Positions 39,166 to 49,258 of a stretch of DNA of 64,000 nt are shown piece by piece. The translations under genes and the position numbers were made by a program. Numbering within the stretch: the stretch's first letter is position 1; each line of letters opens with the position of its first letter. Under the pieces are notes generated by a model. It did no database searches. It saw only the letters and a program-made list of their open reading frames with translations, and was not told where the DNA came from. Where the stretch lies: contig CM039462.1 in NCBI GenBank assembly GCA_022414725.1, positions 113,304,490-113,368,489 on the forward strand, given 5' to 3'. This stretch comes from Microglena sp. YARC. Taxonomy: Eukaryota > Chlorophyta > Chlorophyceae > Chlamydomonadales > Chlamydomonadaceae.

Positions 39166-39629
39166 TAGAGCCATTGAGATTTCAAGTTCTACTTCTACTT
39201 CTACAGGACTTTCTCCGCCTTTCATTCTGAACCCTCAGTAGGCGTTGTTTGGTGTAAGAGGTCCCACTTACTGGGGTAAAAATCCGTTATAATAAAATAA
39301 TGCCCGTGTGGGCTGAAATATCATATAGCCTCTCTGTAGGACAGGACAGATCCTCTCGGCACTTCAACCACCGCCACTCACCTTCAAGTTCCTCCTTACA
39401 TTTTCATAGACAGGCCATACCGTACGCGCCTTAAGTGTTGGCAAACGGTTTGGCAAACGTCCCTTTGCCAAACCGGGTTAGGGATCCAGCTTGAGACCAC
39501 TCCAGGTGGTTGGCCTTTGCCAAGTTACGATTACCATGGTACTCTGTCTGCTAAGCCCTAGCAAGTTAAATGTTCCTGATTTGAATTGCTACATGGTTTT
39601 ATTTCCAGCAAGCTTGAACAGACTACTGT

Positions 39630-39700
39630 GTGAACATGTACTTGACCTTGAACTTGGTTACATGGCTCCAGCCAGCAATTTGGCTGGCTTGAGGCCTGGA
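39630..39700. repeat. Short dispersed hairpin repeat
   Basis: GGTTACATGGCTCCAGCCAG and CAATTTGGCTGGC; relatives at 10735-10800, 42985-43025 (inverted) and 43760-43815. Confidence 0.55.
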
Positions 39701-40554
39701 GCCATGTACCGGTCTGGCTACTAAGCCATAGCAAGTTTAATGCTCCTGATTTGAATTGTTACATGGTTTTTACTTGGGCAGACTTTATTGGTGAATATAT
39801 AACAAGGGAATGTAACAATAACATAAGAACCTTTGCCAACTGGATTTCAGATCTGAGCTTGAGACAGTCAAAGCCATAGACCCTTTTGCCAAGTTAGTTT
39901 TGCCATGCTTTTCTGAGACCCACTTTTTGGGGGAAAAGACTTTTGCCAATACTTAATCTTGCCAATACTTAAGGCGTGTACGGTAGTTGACCCAAAGCAA
40001 GCCCTCTCTAAAACATCGCCACCTCGGTCTTCCGACAAACCTGAAATCACAGGGCAATGCAATAAAACAATGAGGCAAAGAGGCAATACAGCAAGCACTT
40101 TTTACTGTTCGTCCGGAACTCCGGATGGACCAGTTGTTGTACAGTAGTGACTCAGTGCTACGGCAATGTGTGCAATGTACGGACCTTCTTGCGTCCTTCC
40201 TTGCCATGCTTACGAATGTATAAGTATATTCTAGGTCTTGCCGACCTGTCCTATAGAGTAGAAGTCCTCTCGTTTATTCTATGTAATCTCTTTTACCGCA
40301 ACAACAAGGGGCGCCGTTAGCTACTCCGATGTAGCTGGCTGGAGTAGCTAACCGGTGTAGCTGATCAGTGCAAGCCCTGGCTGTCAAGCTACGCGTGTGA
40401 AAGGCTCAGTCCGTGATGCTCTCGGAAAGATTCGAAAGATACCCGGGCCTGGCCAAGATTGGTAGCCTGCACACAAGCGCATTCCCCCCTCTGGCGGCTT
40501 GCCTGATCAACAAAACGTAAAAGAAGAAAAATAGTTGCCCTCGCTCACGACATC

Positions 40555-41203
40555 ATGTTACGTAAGCCCTTCCACCTTGCTTCCCACTACAATGGAGCTC
40601 TTGGAGCTAGAGGGCAATTCTCCTCCCGTCACTGCTCTGACTTTGGCGCCCAGAACCGCACACTTCGATCTCCTGCCCGCCCAGTGCCAACCGAGGTGCG
40701 GGACAACGCCTTATCATCTGTATGCCGGGGTAGAAATGATCAGAAGAAGAGGGCCCAAGCACAAAACGCCGCAAAGAAGAGACAATGGCTGGCAATGTCA
40801 GACGCAGATCGCGAGAGACTCAAGAATGCCGACGAGAAACGCAAGAATGCCGGCGAGAAATTCAAGAATGCCGGCAAGGAGGATGCCTTCTACGACTGCA
40901 TGCCCCCCTCTTGTGACATGGACTGGAAGAACGCTCAACGAGCTTGGTTGGATATTGCGATCAAAAATCCCATCATCTTGAACGACGTTGACGACAGTGA
41001 CGGCGGATGCTCAGTCCACATCCTCGGCGTGAGTCAAGATGACCCGTCAACTCCATCAGCCCTCAAAGCACTGGTCGATGCCGTTAATCCAGATACCATT
41101 GCTGTAGAGATGCCACCAATGGCTGTCGAGCAGATCAGGGCTTCAGCTCAGGTGCTTGCACCCCTTGGCTTGGACACACTCGTGGGCCTTGGCTTCCCAG
41201 CAG
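40555..41203 (+). CDS. TraB-like exon 1
   Basis: 216 codons plus one base, ending GGCTTCCCAGCAG before GTATGT. A degenerate tandem copy of its last ~95 bp, including the donor, lies at 41246-41339. Confidence 0.65.
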
Positions 41204-42651
41204 GTATGTTATTACGTATGCATGTTTTTTACATTGCTTTTTAAGATGCCCTCCAATGACTGTCGAGCAGCTCAGGGCTTCAGCTCAGGTGCTTGCACCC
41301 CTTGGCTTGGACACACTCATGGATTGGCTTCCCAGCAGGTATGCTTTGGTTTCTCTGTCATTCACCCAGCTTCTATGGACCCCCTGATCTCTGCTATTGG
41401 CTTAGCACAATGCATGTCTTTGAACACATCTGAACTGTTGGATGAGCTTGCTGTGGCATACATAAACCCATTAGACTCCCTGGTCAGTAAACCCGGCAAG
41501 TAAACAGAGTTAGCCGCATGATTTTTGCATGCTCCCATGAGCAGAGCCACATGCTTTTTGCATGCACTGAGATTTGTATTCTTGTGAATTTATCCTGATG
41601 CATAGAATGATATGCTTTGGTTTCTTTGTCATTCACCCAGGCCCAATCGACCTTTGTATACATGCATGTAACAGTCCAGGGGTAGGCCAAATAGGCTAAC
41701 GGAACTTTCCCAACCACGACAGGAAGTGCTAAAAGGAAAAGGCATTGGTAAACTTAACCCCAAACAATCGTTGTCTGTGAAACCAAAACCCTCAGTAACC
41801 ATTCCCCAGTGCAAGCGAACTGGAGAGTTACTTCAAAATCACGCCTTATGGCAAAGCGTATCAATTTTCATGTTTTTCTTTTTCATACAGGTATCAAGGA
41901 GGCACACAGGGCCTTATCTCTGGGAAATCTTGAGCGGTGGAGACAAGCGCTGTTTGATGCCGACAAAGGATTGCTTGCAAACAACTCAAGCGGCTCATTG
42001 TTGCCTGACTTTTTACTGATGTATGGGAGAGCCCCGTGCATGGGATATTTGGCTGCAGCTCATCTGGCATCTTCAGGGCAGGACCGCATTAGCCTGGAGG
42101 GAATTGACTCAGAGGGCAGGAGCAGAGCATGGGGGTTGCTTCAGGGCAAACCAGGATGCAGGTTTGACCGGTATGCACGCCCCGGGAAGCGACAAACGAA
42201 GATGAACATGTTTGGATCTGGCATCGGCGGCATGAAGGGCTGGGAGGGCTATGACATGATCGGGAAGTGGAGCCTTACTCTTGAGGCCAAGGGACTTGGA
42301 TATCCACGTGACTTCATGGACTATAACAACCTAGTCATAAGTCTTATGACGGGCGGATCGTTGTCAATGGACGATGATCAGCATTTGGGGTATCTTGCTC
42401 AGATGTCTGTGATTCCATCAAATCATGGGGAGTGGGATCGCCTATCTTATGTGTCATATGCGGAGGAGGACATGCAGGAGGAGGAGGAGTATGAAATGGA
42501 AAAGAGAGGTATCTCTCCTGCTCCTGCTCCAACGGGTCCTGGGGGCGATGATGGATATGTGGAGATGCTGCTGGATGGTTTGAAGAAGGTGGCAGCGGGG
42601 CAGTGTTCATCTGATGGTTCCCCACACCCAAAGAAGTGCATTGTTGTAATG
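40555..42651 (+). CDS. Probable TraB-domain protein, divergent from the kinesin gene
   Basis: Exons used: 40555-41203, 41370-41486, 41891-42651; joined they give 509 open codons ending at a GTAAGA donor. The N-terminus (MLRKPFHLASHYNGALGARG) is basic and Ser-rich, compatible with an organelle transit peptide. Residues ~65-110 are Lys/Arg-rich with repeated KNAGEK. At residue 155 begins VHILGVSQDD followed by NPDTIAVEMPP, resembling the TraB signature (hydrophobic-G-T/V-S/H, later PDxVxVEL). The C-terminal part has KKCIVVM, like the family's late VVAV-type strand. The exon 2 end is uncertain: the GTAAAC donor at 41487 fits the phase, GTCAGT at 41483 is an alternative. If the last donor is not used the frame reads 19 more codons to a stop at 42708. 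The function of plant TraB proteins is poorly defined; the family call is moderate. Confidence 0.6.
41246..41339 (+). repeat. Tandem copy of TraB-like exon 1 end with donor
   Basis: CGAGCAGCTCAGGGCTTCAG and CTTGCACCCCTTGGCTTGG match exon 1, ending GGCTTCCCAGCAG before GTATGC; frameshifted relative to the exon. Confidence 0.9.
41370..41486 (+). CDS. TraB-like exon 2
   Basis: Acceptor TCACCCAG before CTTCTATGG; reads ASMDPLISAIGLAQCMSLNT then ELLDELAVAYINPLDSLVS. The same intron end (CATTCACCCAG) is repeated at 41629-41640. The downstream boundary is uncertain by up to 13 bases. Confidence 0.55.
41891..42651 (+). CDS. TraB-like exon 3
   Basis: Acceptor TTTCATACAG before GTATCAAGG; 253 codons from IKEAHRALSLGNLERWRQAL to HPKKCIVVM. 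An acidic MQEEEEYEMEK segment lies near the end. The exon end and donor are repeated twice downstream (94-bp unit). Confidence 0.65.
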
Positions 42652-42896
42652 GTAAGACGCCATGATGTTGCCCGCTTGCTTGCTCTAGCCACAAGCAACA
42701 AGATGTGATGGTTCCCCACACCCAAAGAAGTGCATTGTTGTAATGGTAAGACGCCATGATGTTGCCCGCTTGCTTGCTCTAGCCACAAGCAACAAGATGT
42801 GATGGTTCCCCACACCCAAAGAAGTGCATTGTTGTAGTGGTAAGACGCCATGATGTTGCTCGCATGCTTGCTCTGGCCACAAGCAACAAGATCTGA
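42613..42896 (+). repeat. 94-bp repeat of TraB-like exon 3 end, three units
   Basis: Unit GATGGTTCCCCACACCCAAA then GCATTGTTGTAATG followed by GTAAGACGCC; includes the exon end and donor. Starts at 42613, 42707 and 42801. Confidence 0.93.
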
Positions 42897-42899
42897 TCA

Positions 42900-43815
42900 A
42901 GCGCCCCATACAAACCAGCCGCTGGGAAGGAAGGGATTTGTTTCTACTGAGACTGGAAGGGGAATTATGTGTATTGCCAAAGACAGCGAGCAGCCAAATT
43001 TCTGGCTGGAGCCTTACTTGTACGTATGCATGAATGTATGTGTTGCAGCAGTTTAGAAGACTAGGGAGAAGTAGAAGCTACTTCATATAACATTGACTCT
43101 TTCAGTACGGAGCTCACAAAGGGGCTGACTAAGAAGGGTGGCTACTTGGGCAGTACAGGGGTCCTGCCCCATAGCAGTACACACACACATAGTCGTGCAC
43201 CAACAGTATGCATGTGTGTATATTCATGTAGAAGCCTGCACTCTCTGATGTGCTCAGCCTTAGGTGTGGCATTTGTTCTTTGGTGGTCGTGGTGGTGGTG
43301 AGGCATAGAGAGTGTTTAAATTGGGCTAGAGGGGAAGCACTGGCTCAGCTTCCCACTGTGCTTCATGCAGAAGCCTGCACACTCTATTACGCTGAGCTAC
43401 AGGTGTGGCAGTTGTGTGTGTGTGTGTGTGTGGTGGTGTGGTGGTGGTGGTGGTGGTGGGGGGGAGTAAATAGTGTTTACGTGAAGCTATGTCAGCCTTT
43501 TAGGCGGCTGCTCACGGTCTGTGGGAAAAGTAAACATGCGTGTATAATAGTGTGACCACAACTACACCACACTGTTGAGTACAGAATGTAATCACATGGG
43601 TGGAGAGATTCGAGAAGAAATTAAGACATACCACACACAGGACGTAGTCCATGGGTTGTTAGGCACCAATTGGTTGATGACTTAATTTGTATTCGGATCC
43701 TCTCTCCCAATCTGTCTCTCTCTCTCTCTGCAGCACTGATGTAATGTTATCTATCGAGCTTGGATTTGGTTACATGGCTCCTGCCAGCACTTCGGCTGCT
43801 CGCCGTCTTCGGCAG
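42900..43815. other. Unassigned region downstream of the TraB-like gene
   Basis: Two copies of AGAAGCCTGCACWCTCT/GAGCTACAGGTGTGGC-type sequence (43225 and 43370) and GTGGTGG runs; inverted hairpin repeats at 42985 and 43760. Any last exon of the TraB-like gene would lie here. Confidence 0.5.
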
Positions 43816-43832
43816 TACAAATATCAACCAAG

Positions 43833-44020
43833 GACGCCTGGTGGGGCGTGGTGTTAAAGGAGCCCCGTCTTACAGCGGTAGAGAAAGGGCTGATAATTAA
43901 CCTGGGCAAAGCTACCATGGCGGTTGACAGCGACCACAAACACTGAACCGCGCCCAAAGAGATTTGAACCCCGCACCTCCTTGTTTCGACGAGCTCTACC
44001 ATTGAGCCGGTCTTCAAAAC
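43833..44020 (-). mobile_element. tRNA-derived SINE, copy 3 (minus)
   Basis: On minus: CCGGCTCAATGGTAGAGC (A box side), GGGGTTCAAATCTC (B box side), GTCAACCGCCATGGTAGC and TTAACACCACGCCCCACCAG. No clear target-site duplication found. Confidence 0.82.
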
Positions 44021-44264
44021 GGGAATACGGGATGGTTGATTCACAACATAATTGCAGTTATTGTGATGTATCCTCCTCAATAACACCTCCGACATCTTCA
44101 GTTCGACCTGTCCACAGTTGGGACCGGCAGACCACCACTCAGCCACTGGTCCAAACAGAAACTACTTGTCTACTATCTTACTGTCACGGACATGTCCACA
44201 GTTGGGACCAGTGGACCACCGCTGGTCCAAATGAAAACACGGAAAGACATGGAACGCGGAAAGA

Positions 44265-44450
44265 CCTTACTACACCAGCGGTGGTCAGAGACCCCCAAAT
44301 GGAAACACACCCTACTACACCAGCGGTGGTCAGAGACCCCCAAATGGAAACACACCCTACTACACCAGCGGTGGTCAGAGATCCCAAAATGGAAACGCAC
44401 CCAACTACACTAGCGGAGGTCAGAGACCCCCAAATAGAAACACACCCTAA
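44265..44450. repeat. 45-bp repeat, four units
   Basis: Unit CTACACCAGCGGTGGTCAGA then GACCCCCAAATGGAAACACACC. Confidence 0.93.
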
Positions 44451-44560
44451 GTGATCGTTACTCTAGAATGCGATCGAGATTGTAAGCTGCTCGATAAGTT
44501 GTAGCCAGGACTGATTGCTCTCCTTAGATGACTTGCCCTAGCTCAATATTGAGAAGGGCT

Positions 44561-44697
44561 TTGCCACACGTCGCATGAAGGAGTCCCTCCCGCCTGGAGG
44601 GTGACACTTACTATGTCTGCCATGGTGACTATCCCCAGCTGCGGCGTACGGGAGGGTCCCCTTAACACCACGCCCCTCCAGGCGTTATCTTTTTTTT
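44561..44697 (+). mobile_element. tRNA-derived SINE, copy 4 (5' truncated)
   Basis: Retains the body GCCATGGTGACTATCC and tail TTAACACCACGCCCCTCCAG-GCGTTATC plus T run. Flanked by a perfect 13-bp duplication ATTGAGAAGGGCT (44548-44560 and 44698-44710). Confidence 0.88.
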
Positions 44698-44810
44698 ATT
44701 GAGAAGGGCTGTATACAAAACAAGCTCAAGTGAACTGAACCCTAACAAATCGAAAACAATGGGGGCTTGGATGGGAGTTCTGACCAAAGTCCATGGGTAG
44801 CCAGATTGGA

Positions 44811-44995
44811 AACATGCTGTCTCAAAGATTAAGCCATGCATGTCAAAGTATAAACTGATTATACTGTGAAACTGCGAGTGGCTCATTATATCAGTTATAA
44901 TTAATTTGGTGGACAACCGTAGTAATTCCAGAGCTAATACGTGCGTACATCCCGACTTCTGGTAGGGACGTATTTAGTAGATAAGAGGTCAGCCG
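44811..44995 (+). rRNA. Decayed 5' fragment of 18S rRNA
   Basis: GTCTCAAAGATTAAGCCATG, GAAACTGCGAGTGGCTCAT, AACCGTAGTAATTCCAGAGC and ATCCCGACTTCTGG are the start of nuclear 18S rRNA in order. It has substitutions and a short deletion and stops after ~185 nt, so it is a pseudogene fragment. Confidence 0.92.
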
Positions 44996-45079
44996 CATTT
45001 TGTTTGGGGTAGCCAGATTGGGTAGCCAGATTGGGTAGCCTGGTTGTAAACATGTTGGAGATATAAAAAGCCAGTTCCA

Positions 45080-46085
45080 ATGCCTGTTTTGAAGTTCTTG
45101 TGTTGGGTGTTGGCACCGGCGCTAGCTGCCTGTCTTGAAGTTCTTGTGTGTGGTGTTGGAACCGGCGGCAGCTGCCTGTCTTGAAGTTATTGTATTGGGT
45201 GTTGGCACCGGCGACAGCTGCCTGTCTTGAAGTTCTTGTGTTGGGTGTTGGCACCGGCACCAGTTCCAATGCCTGTCTTGAAGTTCTTGTGTGTGGTGTT
45301 GACACCGGCGCCGGATACTCATGCGATTGGTGATTTTGTGTTGGCACCGGCACCGGCACTAGCTGCTCATGCCTGGCTTGAAGTTCTTGAGTTGGGTGTT
45401 GGCGCTGGCACCAGCTGCCTGTTTGAAGTTCTGGTGTTGAGTCTTTGCACCGGCGCCAGCTGCCTGTCTTGAAGTTCTTGTGTGCGGTGTTGGCACCATC
45501 ACCGGCACCAGCTGCCTATTTTGAAGTTCTTGTGTGTGGTGTTGGCACCGGCACCGGTTCTTGTGTGTGGTGCTGGCACCGGCACCGGTTGTTGTGTGTG
45601 GTGCTGGCACCGGCACCGGTTGTTGTGTGTGGTGCTGGCACGGGCACCGGTTCTTGTGTGTGGTGCTGGCACCGGCACCGGTTCTTGTGTGTGGTGCTGG
45701 CACCGGCACCGGTTCTTGTGTGTGGTGCTGGCACCGGCACCAGCTGCCCACCTTGCAGTTCTTGTGTTGGGTGTTGGATGTTGGCTCCGGCACGAGCTGC
45801 CTGTCTTGAAGTTATTGTATTGGGTGTTGGCACTGGCACCAGCTGCCTGTTTTGAAGTTCTGGTGTTCAGTCTTTGCACTGGCGCCACCTGCCTGTCTTG
45901 AGGTTCTTGTGTTGGGTGTTGGCCCGGCACCGGCGCCAGCTGCCTGTCTTGAAGTTCTTGTGTGCGGTGCTGGCAGCGGCGGCGGCAGCTGCCTGTCTTG
46001 AAGTTTGTGTGTTGGGTGATGGCACCGGCACCAGTTCCGATGCCTGTAATGAAGTTCTTGTGTGTGGTGCACCGATGCCAGATGC
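45080..46085. repeat. ~47-bp minisatellite TGCCTGTCTTGAAGTTCTTG / TTGGCACCGGC
   Basis: About 20 units with length variants; contains a run of shorter GTGTGTGGTGCTGGCACCGG units. The long Cys/Val frames are artefacts. Confidence 0.93.
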
Positions 46086-46144
46086 TCATGGGTTTGGTGA
46101 TTTAACTTCACTGTTGAAGCCGCTCAAGGAGTTGCAGCCATTAC

Positions 46145-46690
46145 TGATTGCTTTCTCTAGATGCCAATTCCTAATTGACCCTTCTGAATCACATCCAAGA
46201 AGAGGAAGGTCAAAACCATACGAACATGTCATTCTAAATGACAGTTGCATGCATCAAGAAAACGTTGTTCTGATTTGACGTTTTCATCAGACCTAGATGC
46301 CAATACCTAATTGACCCTTCTGAATCACAGCCAAGAAGAGGAAGGTAAAAACCACATGAACACGTCATTCTGAATGACAGTTGCATGCATCATGACAAGC
46401 TCTAGACAGCGTTGCAAGCGACGCGAAAAAATGGCGGAGAGTGTTCGCAAAGGAGCGTCAGGTGGCAACGGAAGCGAGTTAGTTACGAGACTGTTAGCTG
46501 CCGTGTCAGCGTGACGGTCACACGCACAGACGGACAATGGGGTGACCCTGGGGGCTCCCGCCCCCTTGAAGAGGGGGCTCCGCCGTCGTTCTGATTCGAT
46601 GTTTTCATCAGACCTAGATGCCAATACCTAATTGACCCTTCTGAATCAAGTCCAAGAAGAGGAAGGTAAATACCACATGAGGCCCAATCC
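46145..46690. repeat. Three direct repeats of a ~140-bp unit
   Basis: CTAGATGCCAATACCTAATT and GACCCTTCTGAATCA recur at 46157, 46295 and 46613; the second unit is interrupted by a GC-hairpin repeat copy. Confidence 0.88.
46405..46585 (+). repeat. GC-hairpin dispersed repeat, copy inserted in a direct repeat
   Basis: CAGCGTTGCAAGCGACGC at the start, terminal GGGGGCTCCCGCCCCC at the end. The neighbouring direct repeat gives the empty site. Confidence 0.85.
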
Positions 46691-46819
46691 TGCAATCATA
46701 GTAGTTGAAGTGGCACAAGTGTTATAAATAGTTGAAGTGTTGGGCATGTTGGTAGGGTGGGCATGTTGGTAGGTTGATTAGGGTTTAGGGTTTAAAAACT
46801 GTTGGTACCTTATAGTAAC

Positions 46820-47097
46820 TAGGGAACAGCAATATGATTGGCAGAGCCCCTTCCGCAAGGGGGCGGGAGCCCCCAGGGTCACCCCATTGCCTGCACCCAT
46901 GACTGACCCACCAGAATGCAAAAAGGATCAAAGGTAGGGAGTATGCATTGCTAGGTAGCCCCCAGGGTTACCCATTTGTCCGTCCGACCGACCGACCAAC
47001 CGAGTCACCTTTATATCACAATCATTAATGTGAATGCAAGTTATATTGATATCATACTCGCCTTTGGTCCAACATCATATGATATGCCGGTCCCGTA
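46820..47097 (-). mobile_element. AT-rich MITE split by GC-hairpin repeat fragments
   Basis: TAGGGAACAGCAATATGAT at the left and ATATGCCGGTCCCGTA at the right are MITE ends; in between are two minus-strand GC-hairpin fragments (about 46843-46893 and 46952-47003). Confidence 0.7.
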
Positions 47098-47158
47098 GTA
47101 GCAACACATTATACTATAACAAACACCGGCGAGGGGGCAACATAGTTTAAAACAAGTT

Positions 47159-47366
47159 CTATGCAGCGTCGCCTGCGACGCTCAAAAATGGCGGAGAGTG
47201 ATCGCGAGGGAGCAACAGGGTGGCCAACGGATAGCGAGTTAGTCACGAGACAGTTGCTTGACGTGTCAGGCTTCAGCGCGGTCAGACGGGGCCGGTCGGT
47301 TGCACGGACAGATGGACAAATGGGTACACATGGGGGCTCCCGCCCCCTTGAAGAGGGGGCTCCGCC
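47159..47366 (+). repeat. GC-hairpin dispersed repeat, full copy
   Basis: ATGCAGCGTCGCCTGCGACG start (the loop differs but the stem is kept), CTTGACGTGTCAGGC middle, terminal CCCCCTTGAAGAGGGGGC. Confidence 0.85.
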
Positions 47367-47369
47367 AAA

Positions 47370-47680
47370 ACAACCAAGGCAGACGATGGACTGCTTGGGA
47401 CTCCAATCAAATAAGCACTGGTAGCATTATAATGAAAATCATATGATATGCCGGTCCCTAGTAGCAACAAAGTGTACGTTTAGCGAGGGGACAACCGGGC
47501 AACATAGTTCAAAACAACAAAGGCAGACGATGAAGTGCTTGGGACTTCGCCTTTGTCAACATCATATGACATGCGGTCCTAGCAGCAACACATTATACTA
47601 AAGCGAGGGGACAACCGGGCAACGTAGTTGACTGCTTGGGACTCCAACCCAGCACTGGTAGCATTATAATGAAAATCATA
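47370..47680. repeat. Direct repeats carrying MITE ends
   Basis: ACTGCTTGGGACTCCAA and GCATTATAATGAAAATCATA are duplicated (47387 and 47630); MITE termini at 47430-47452 and 47548-47575. Confidence 0.75.
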
Positions 47681-47865
47681 TGCAGTGTCGCAAGCGACGC
47701 GAAAAAATGGTGGAGAGTATTGGCAACGGAACGAAAGGTGGCAACGGAAATGGAGCTGACCGAAGCCAGTCAGTTATGAGACAGTTGGCTGACGTGTCAG
47801 GCTTCAATTTTTGGTCGGCTTTTCGGTATCCTAGGGTCAGATCGGACGCACAAACGGAGCATTAT
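47680..47865 (+). repeat. GC-hairpin dispersed repeat, 3'-truncated copy joined to a MITE end
   Basis: Begins ATGCAGTGTCGCAAGCGACG directly after the MITE-like AAAATCAT; contains GGCTGACGTGTCAGGCTTC. Confidence 0.75.
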
Positions 47866-47869
47866 AACG

Positions 47870-48240
47870 AATGGGGTCAGAGCCCCTGGACTACTTGAAC
47901 ATGAGGTGTGTGTGTGAGTGTGTTTGTGTCTGTGTGTGTGTGTGTTGTGGGGGGGAGGTCAGAGCCCGGACTTACTTGAACATGATATGTGGTTGGTGGG
48001 TTGAGTTGGGGTCGGTGGGGGTCAGAGCCCTGGAAACTACTTGGAACATGAGGTGCGGTGTGCGTGTGAGTGTGAGTTTGTGTGTGTGTGGGATGTGTGT
48101 GTGTGGTGTGTGTGTGTGTGTGTGTGTGGTGGGGGGGGGGGGTCAGAGCCCTGGACTACTTGAACATGAGGCACATAAAGTACACGTCAACGGTGGTGGT
48201 GGTGGTGGTGGTGGTGGTGGTGTGGTGTGGCAGGCACCAA
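47870..48240. repeat. GTGTGTG/GGTGG tracts with a repeated TCAGAGCCCTGGACTACTTG block
   Basis: Four copies of the block ending GAACATGAGG. The pattern resembles the exon-edge ladders of the kinesin gene, on the minus strand. Confidence 0.8.
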
Positions 48241-48850
48241 TGCTGGCATATCATATGAAATCATAATGACATGCCGGTACTATGTTATGAGTTACATGCA
48301 AATCGTATCTACTTTTAAATGGATAGATATAATATAATAAACAATCAGGTCAAGTGTCAGATATTCCAGTATAGAAGAAGGTTGATTGACTGGCCTGCAT
48401 ACCGCATTTGTCTTTTTGGCTAAGTCCCATAGGCTAGCTATAAGCCAGCCCAACGCAGCGCCATCCCATGCAATCTGGTCCACAAGATCAGATGGTATTT
48501 GATAAACCAGTATAGAAGAGGTAATGTTGACATGGCCTGCATACTGCAACTTTGTCTGGGTTGTTTTTGGTAACTTGGCTAAATTAGCTTAGCCCTAATA
48601 GGGATAATTGAGCTATTATCCTGGTAGGACTAATTTGGTCGCCAAGTTAGCCCTAACCTTAGAACCCAACTAAGCACTGGTAGCATGATAATGAAAAAAA
48701 CAACATTTGTTTTGTGTGTGCGACGCGTCGCAAATTCAGCGACTCAGTGCGACCCAGTGCGACGCAGCTGCCCCAAACCCCCCCGTGCTCGCGCTCCGCC
48801 TATAACCGTGCTGGCATCAAAATCCTGAAATTAGGCTTGCGTCGCAAATT
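48241..48850. other. Unassigned, with MITE terminus and a short inverted duplication
   Basis: MITE-like GGCATATCATATGAAATC at 48244; two near-copies of GGTTGATTGACTGGCCTGCA / CCAGTATAGAAG around 48365 and 48510. Confidence 0.5.
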
Positions 48851-48933
48851 TTGAACAACACAACTGGACCTAGTGTTGTGGTGGTGGTGGTGGTAGTGTG
48901 CGTCTGTTTGTGTGTGGGTGGTGGGGGGAGTGT

Positions 48934-48964
<31 letters not shown>

Positions 48965-49077
48965 GGGGGGGGGATGGTTGGAGTGGGGGCGGTGGTTTCC
49001 AGCACCCAGTACAAACACAACTGGACCTAGTGGTGGTGTGGTGGTAGTGTGTGTTTGTGTGTTGGGGGGTGGTGGGG

Positions 49078-49126
<49 letters not shown>

Positions 49127-49201
49127 GGGGGATTTGGGGGGGGGATGGTTGGAGTGGGGGCGGTGGGTTTCCAGCACCGAGTACAACACAACTGAACCTA
49201 C
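48851..49201. repeat. GTGTGTG/poly(G) tracts with repeated CAACACAACTGGACCTAG block
   Basis: Three copies of ACAACTGGACCTA and two of GGTTTCCAGCACC; a 26-nt G run at 48948-48973. Confidence 0.85.
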
Positions 49202-49258
49202 CTCTTGTCGCTGGTTTGTGTCGGGAGACCCAGCTCCTGGGGTGAAAATTCCTTTCAC
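49202..49258 (-). CDS. Possible exon end of an unidentified minus-strand gene
   Basis: KGIFTPGAGSPDTNQRQE followed by a GTAGGT donor; the block next to the donor is repeated twice in the adjacent tract, as at confirmed kinesin exons. No family recognised and no acceptor defined. Confidence 0.2.

Larger units (their letters stand above)
38172..40554. other. Intergenic region between divergent kinesin and TraB-like genes
   Basis: 2.4 kb between two start codons in opposite directions, so it should hold both promoters. It contains a 34-nt poly(G) run (38672-38705), a complete MITE (38923-39098), a fragment of the GC-hairpin repeat (39105-39165) and a short dispersed hairpin repeat (about 39640-39720). 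A TATAAGTATA stretch lies at about 40219. No other gene recognised. Confidence 0.6.

Noticed and set aside
44811..44995. A functional rDNA unit
   Set aside because: Only ~185 nt of the 18S start with deletions and substitutions; no continuation.
45359..46089. Cys/Val/Thr-rich frames of 90-196 codons on both strands
   Set aside because: Artefacts of the 47-bp minisatellite; open in opposite strands at once.
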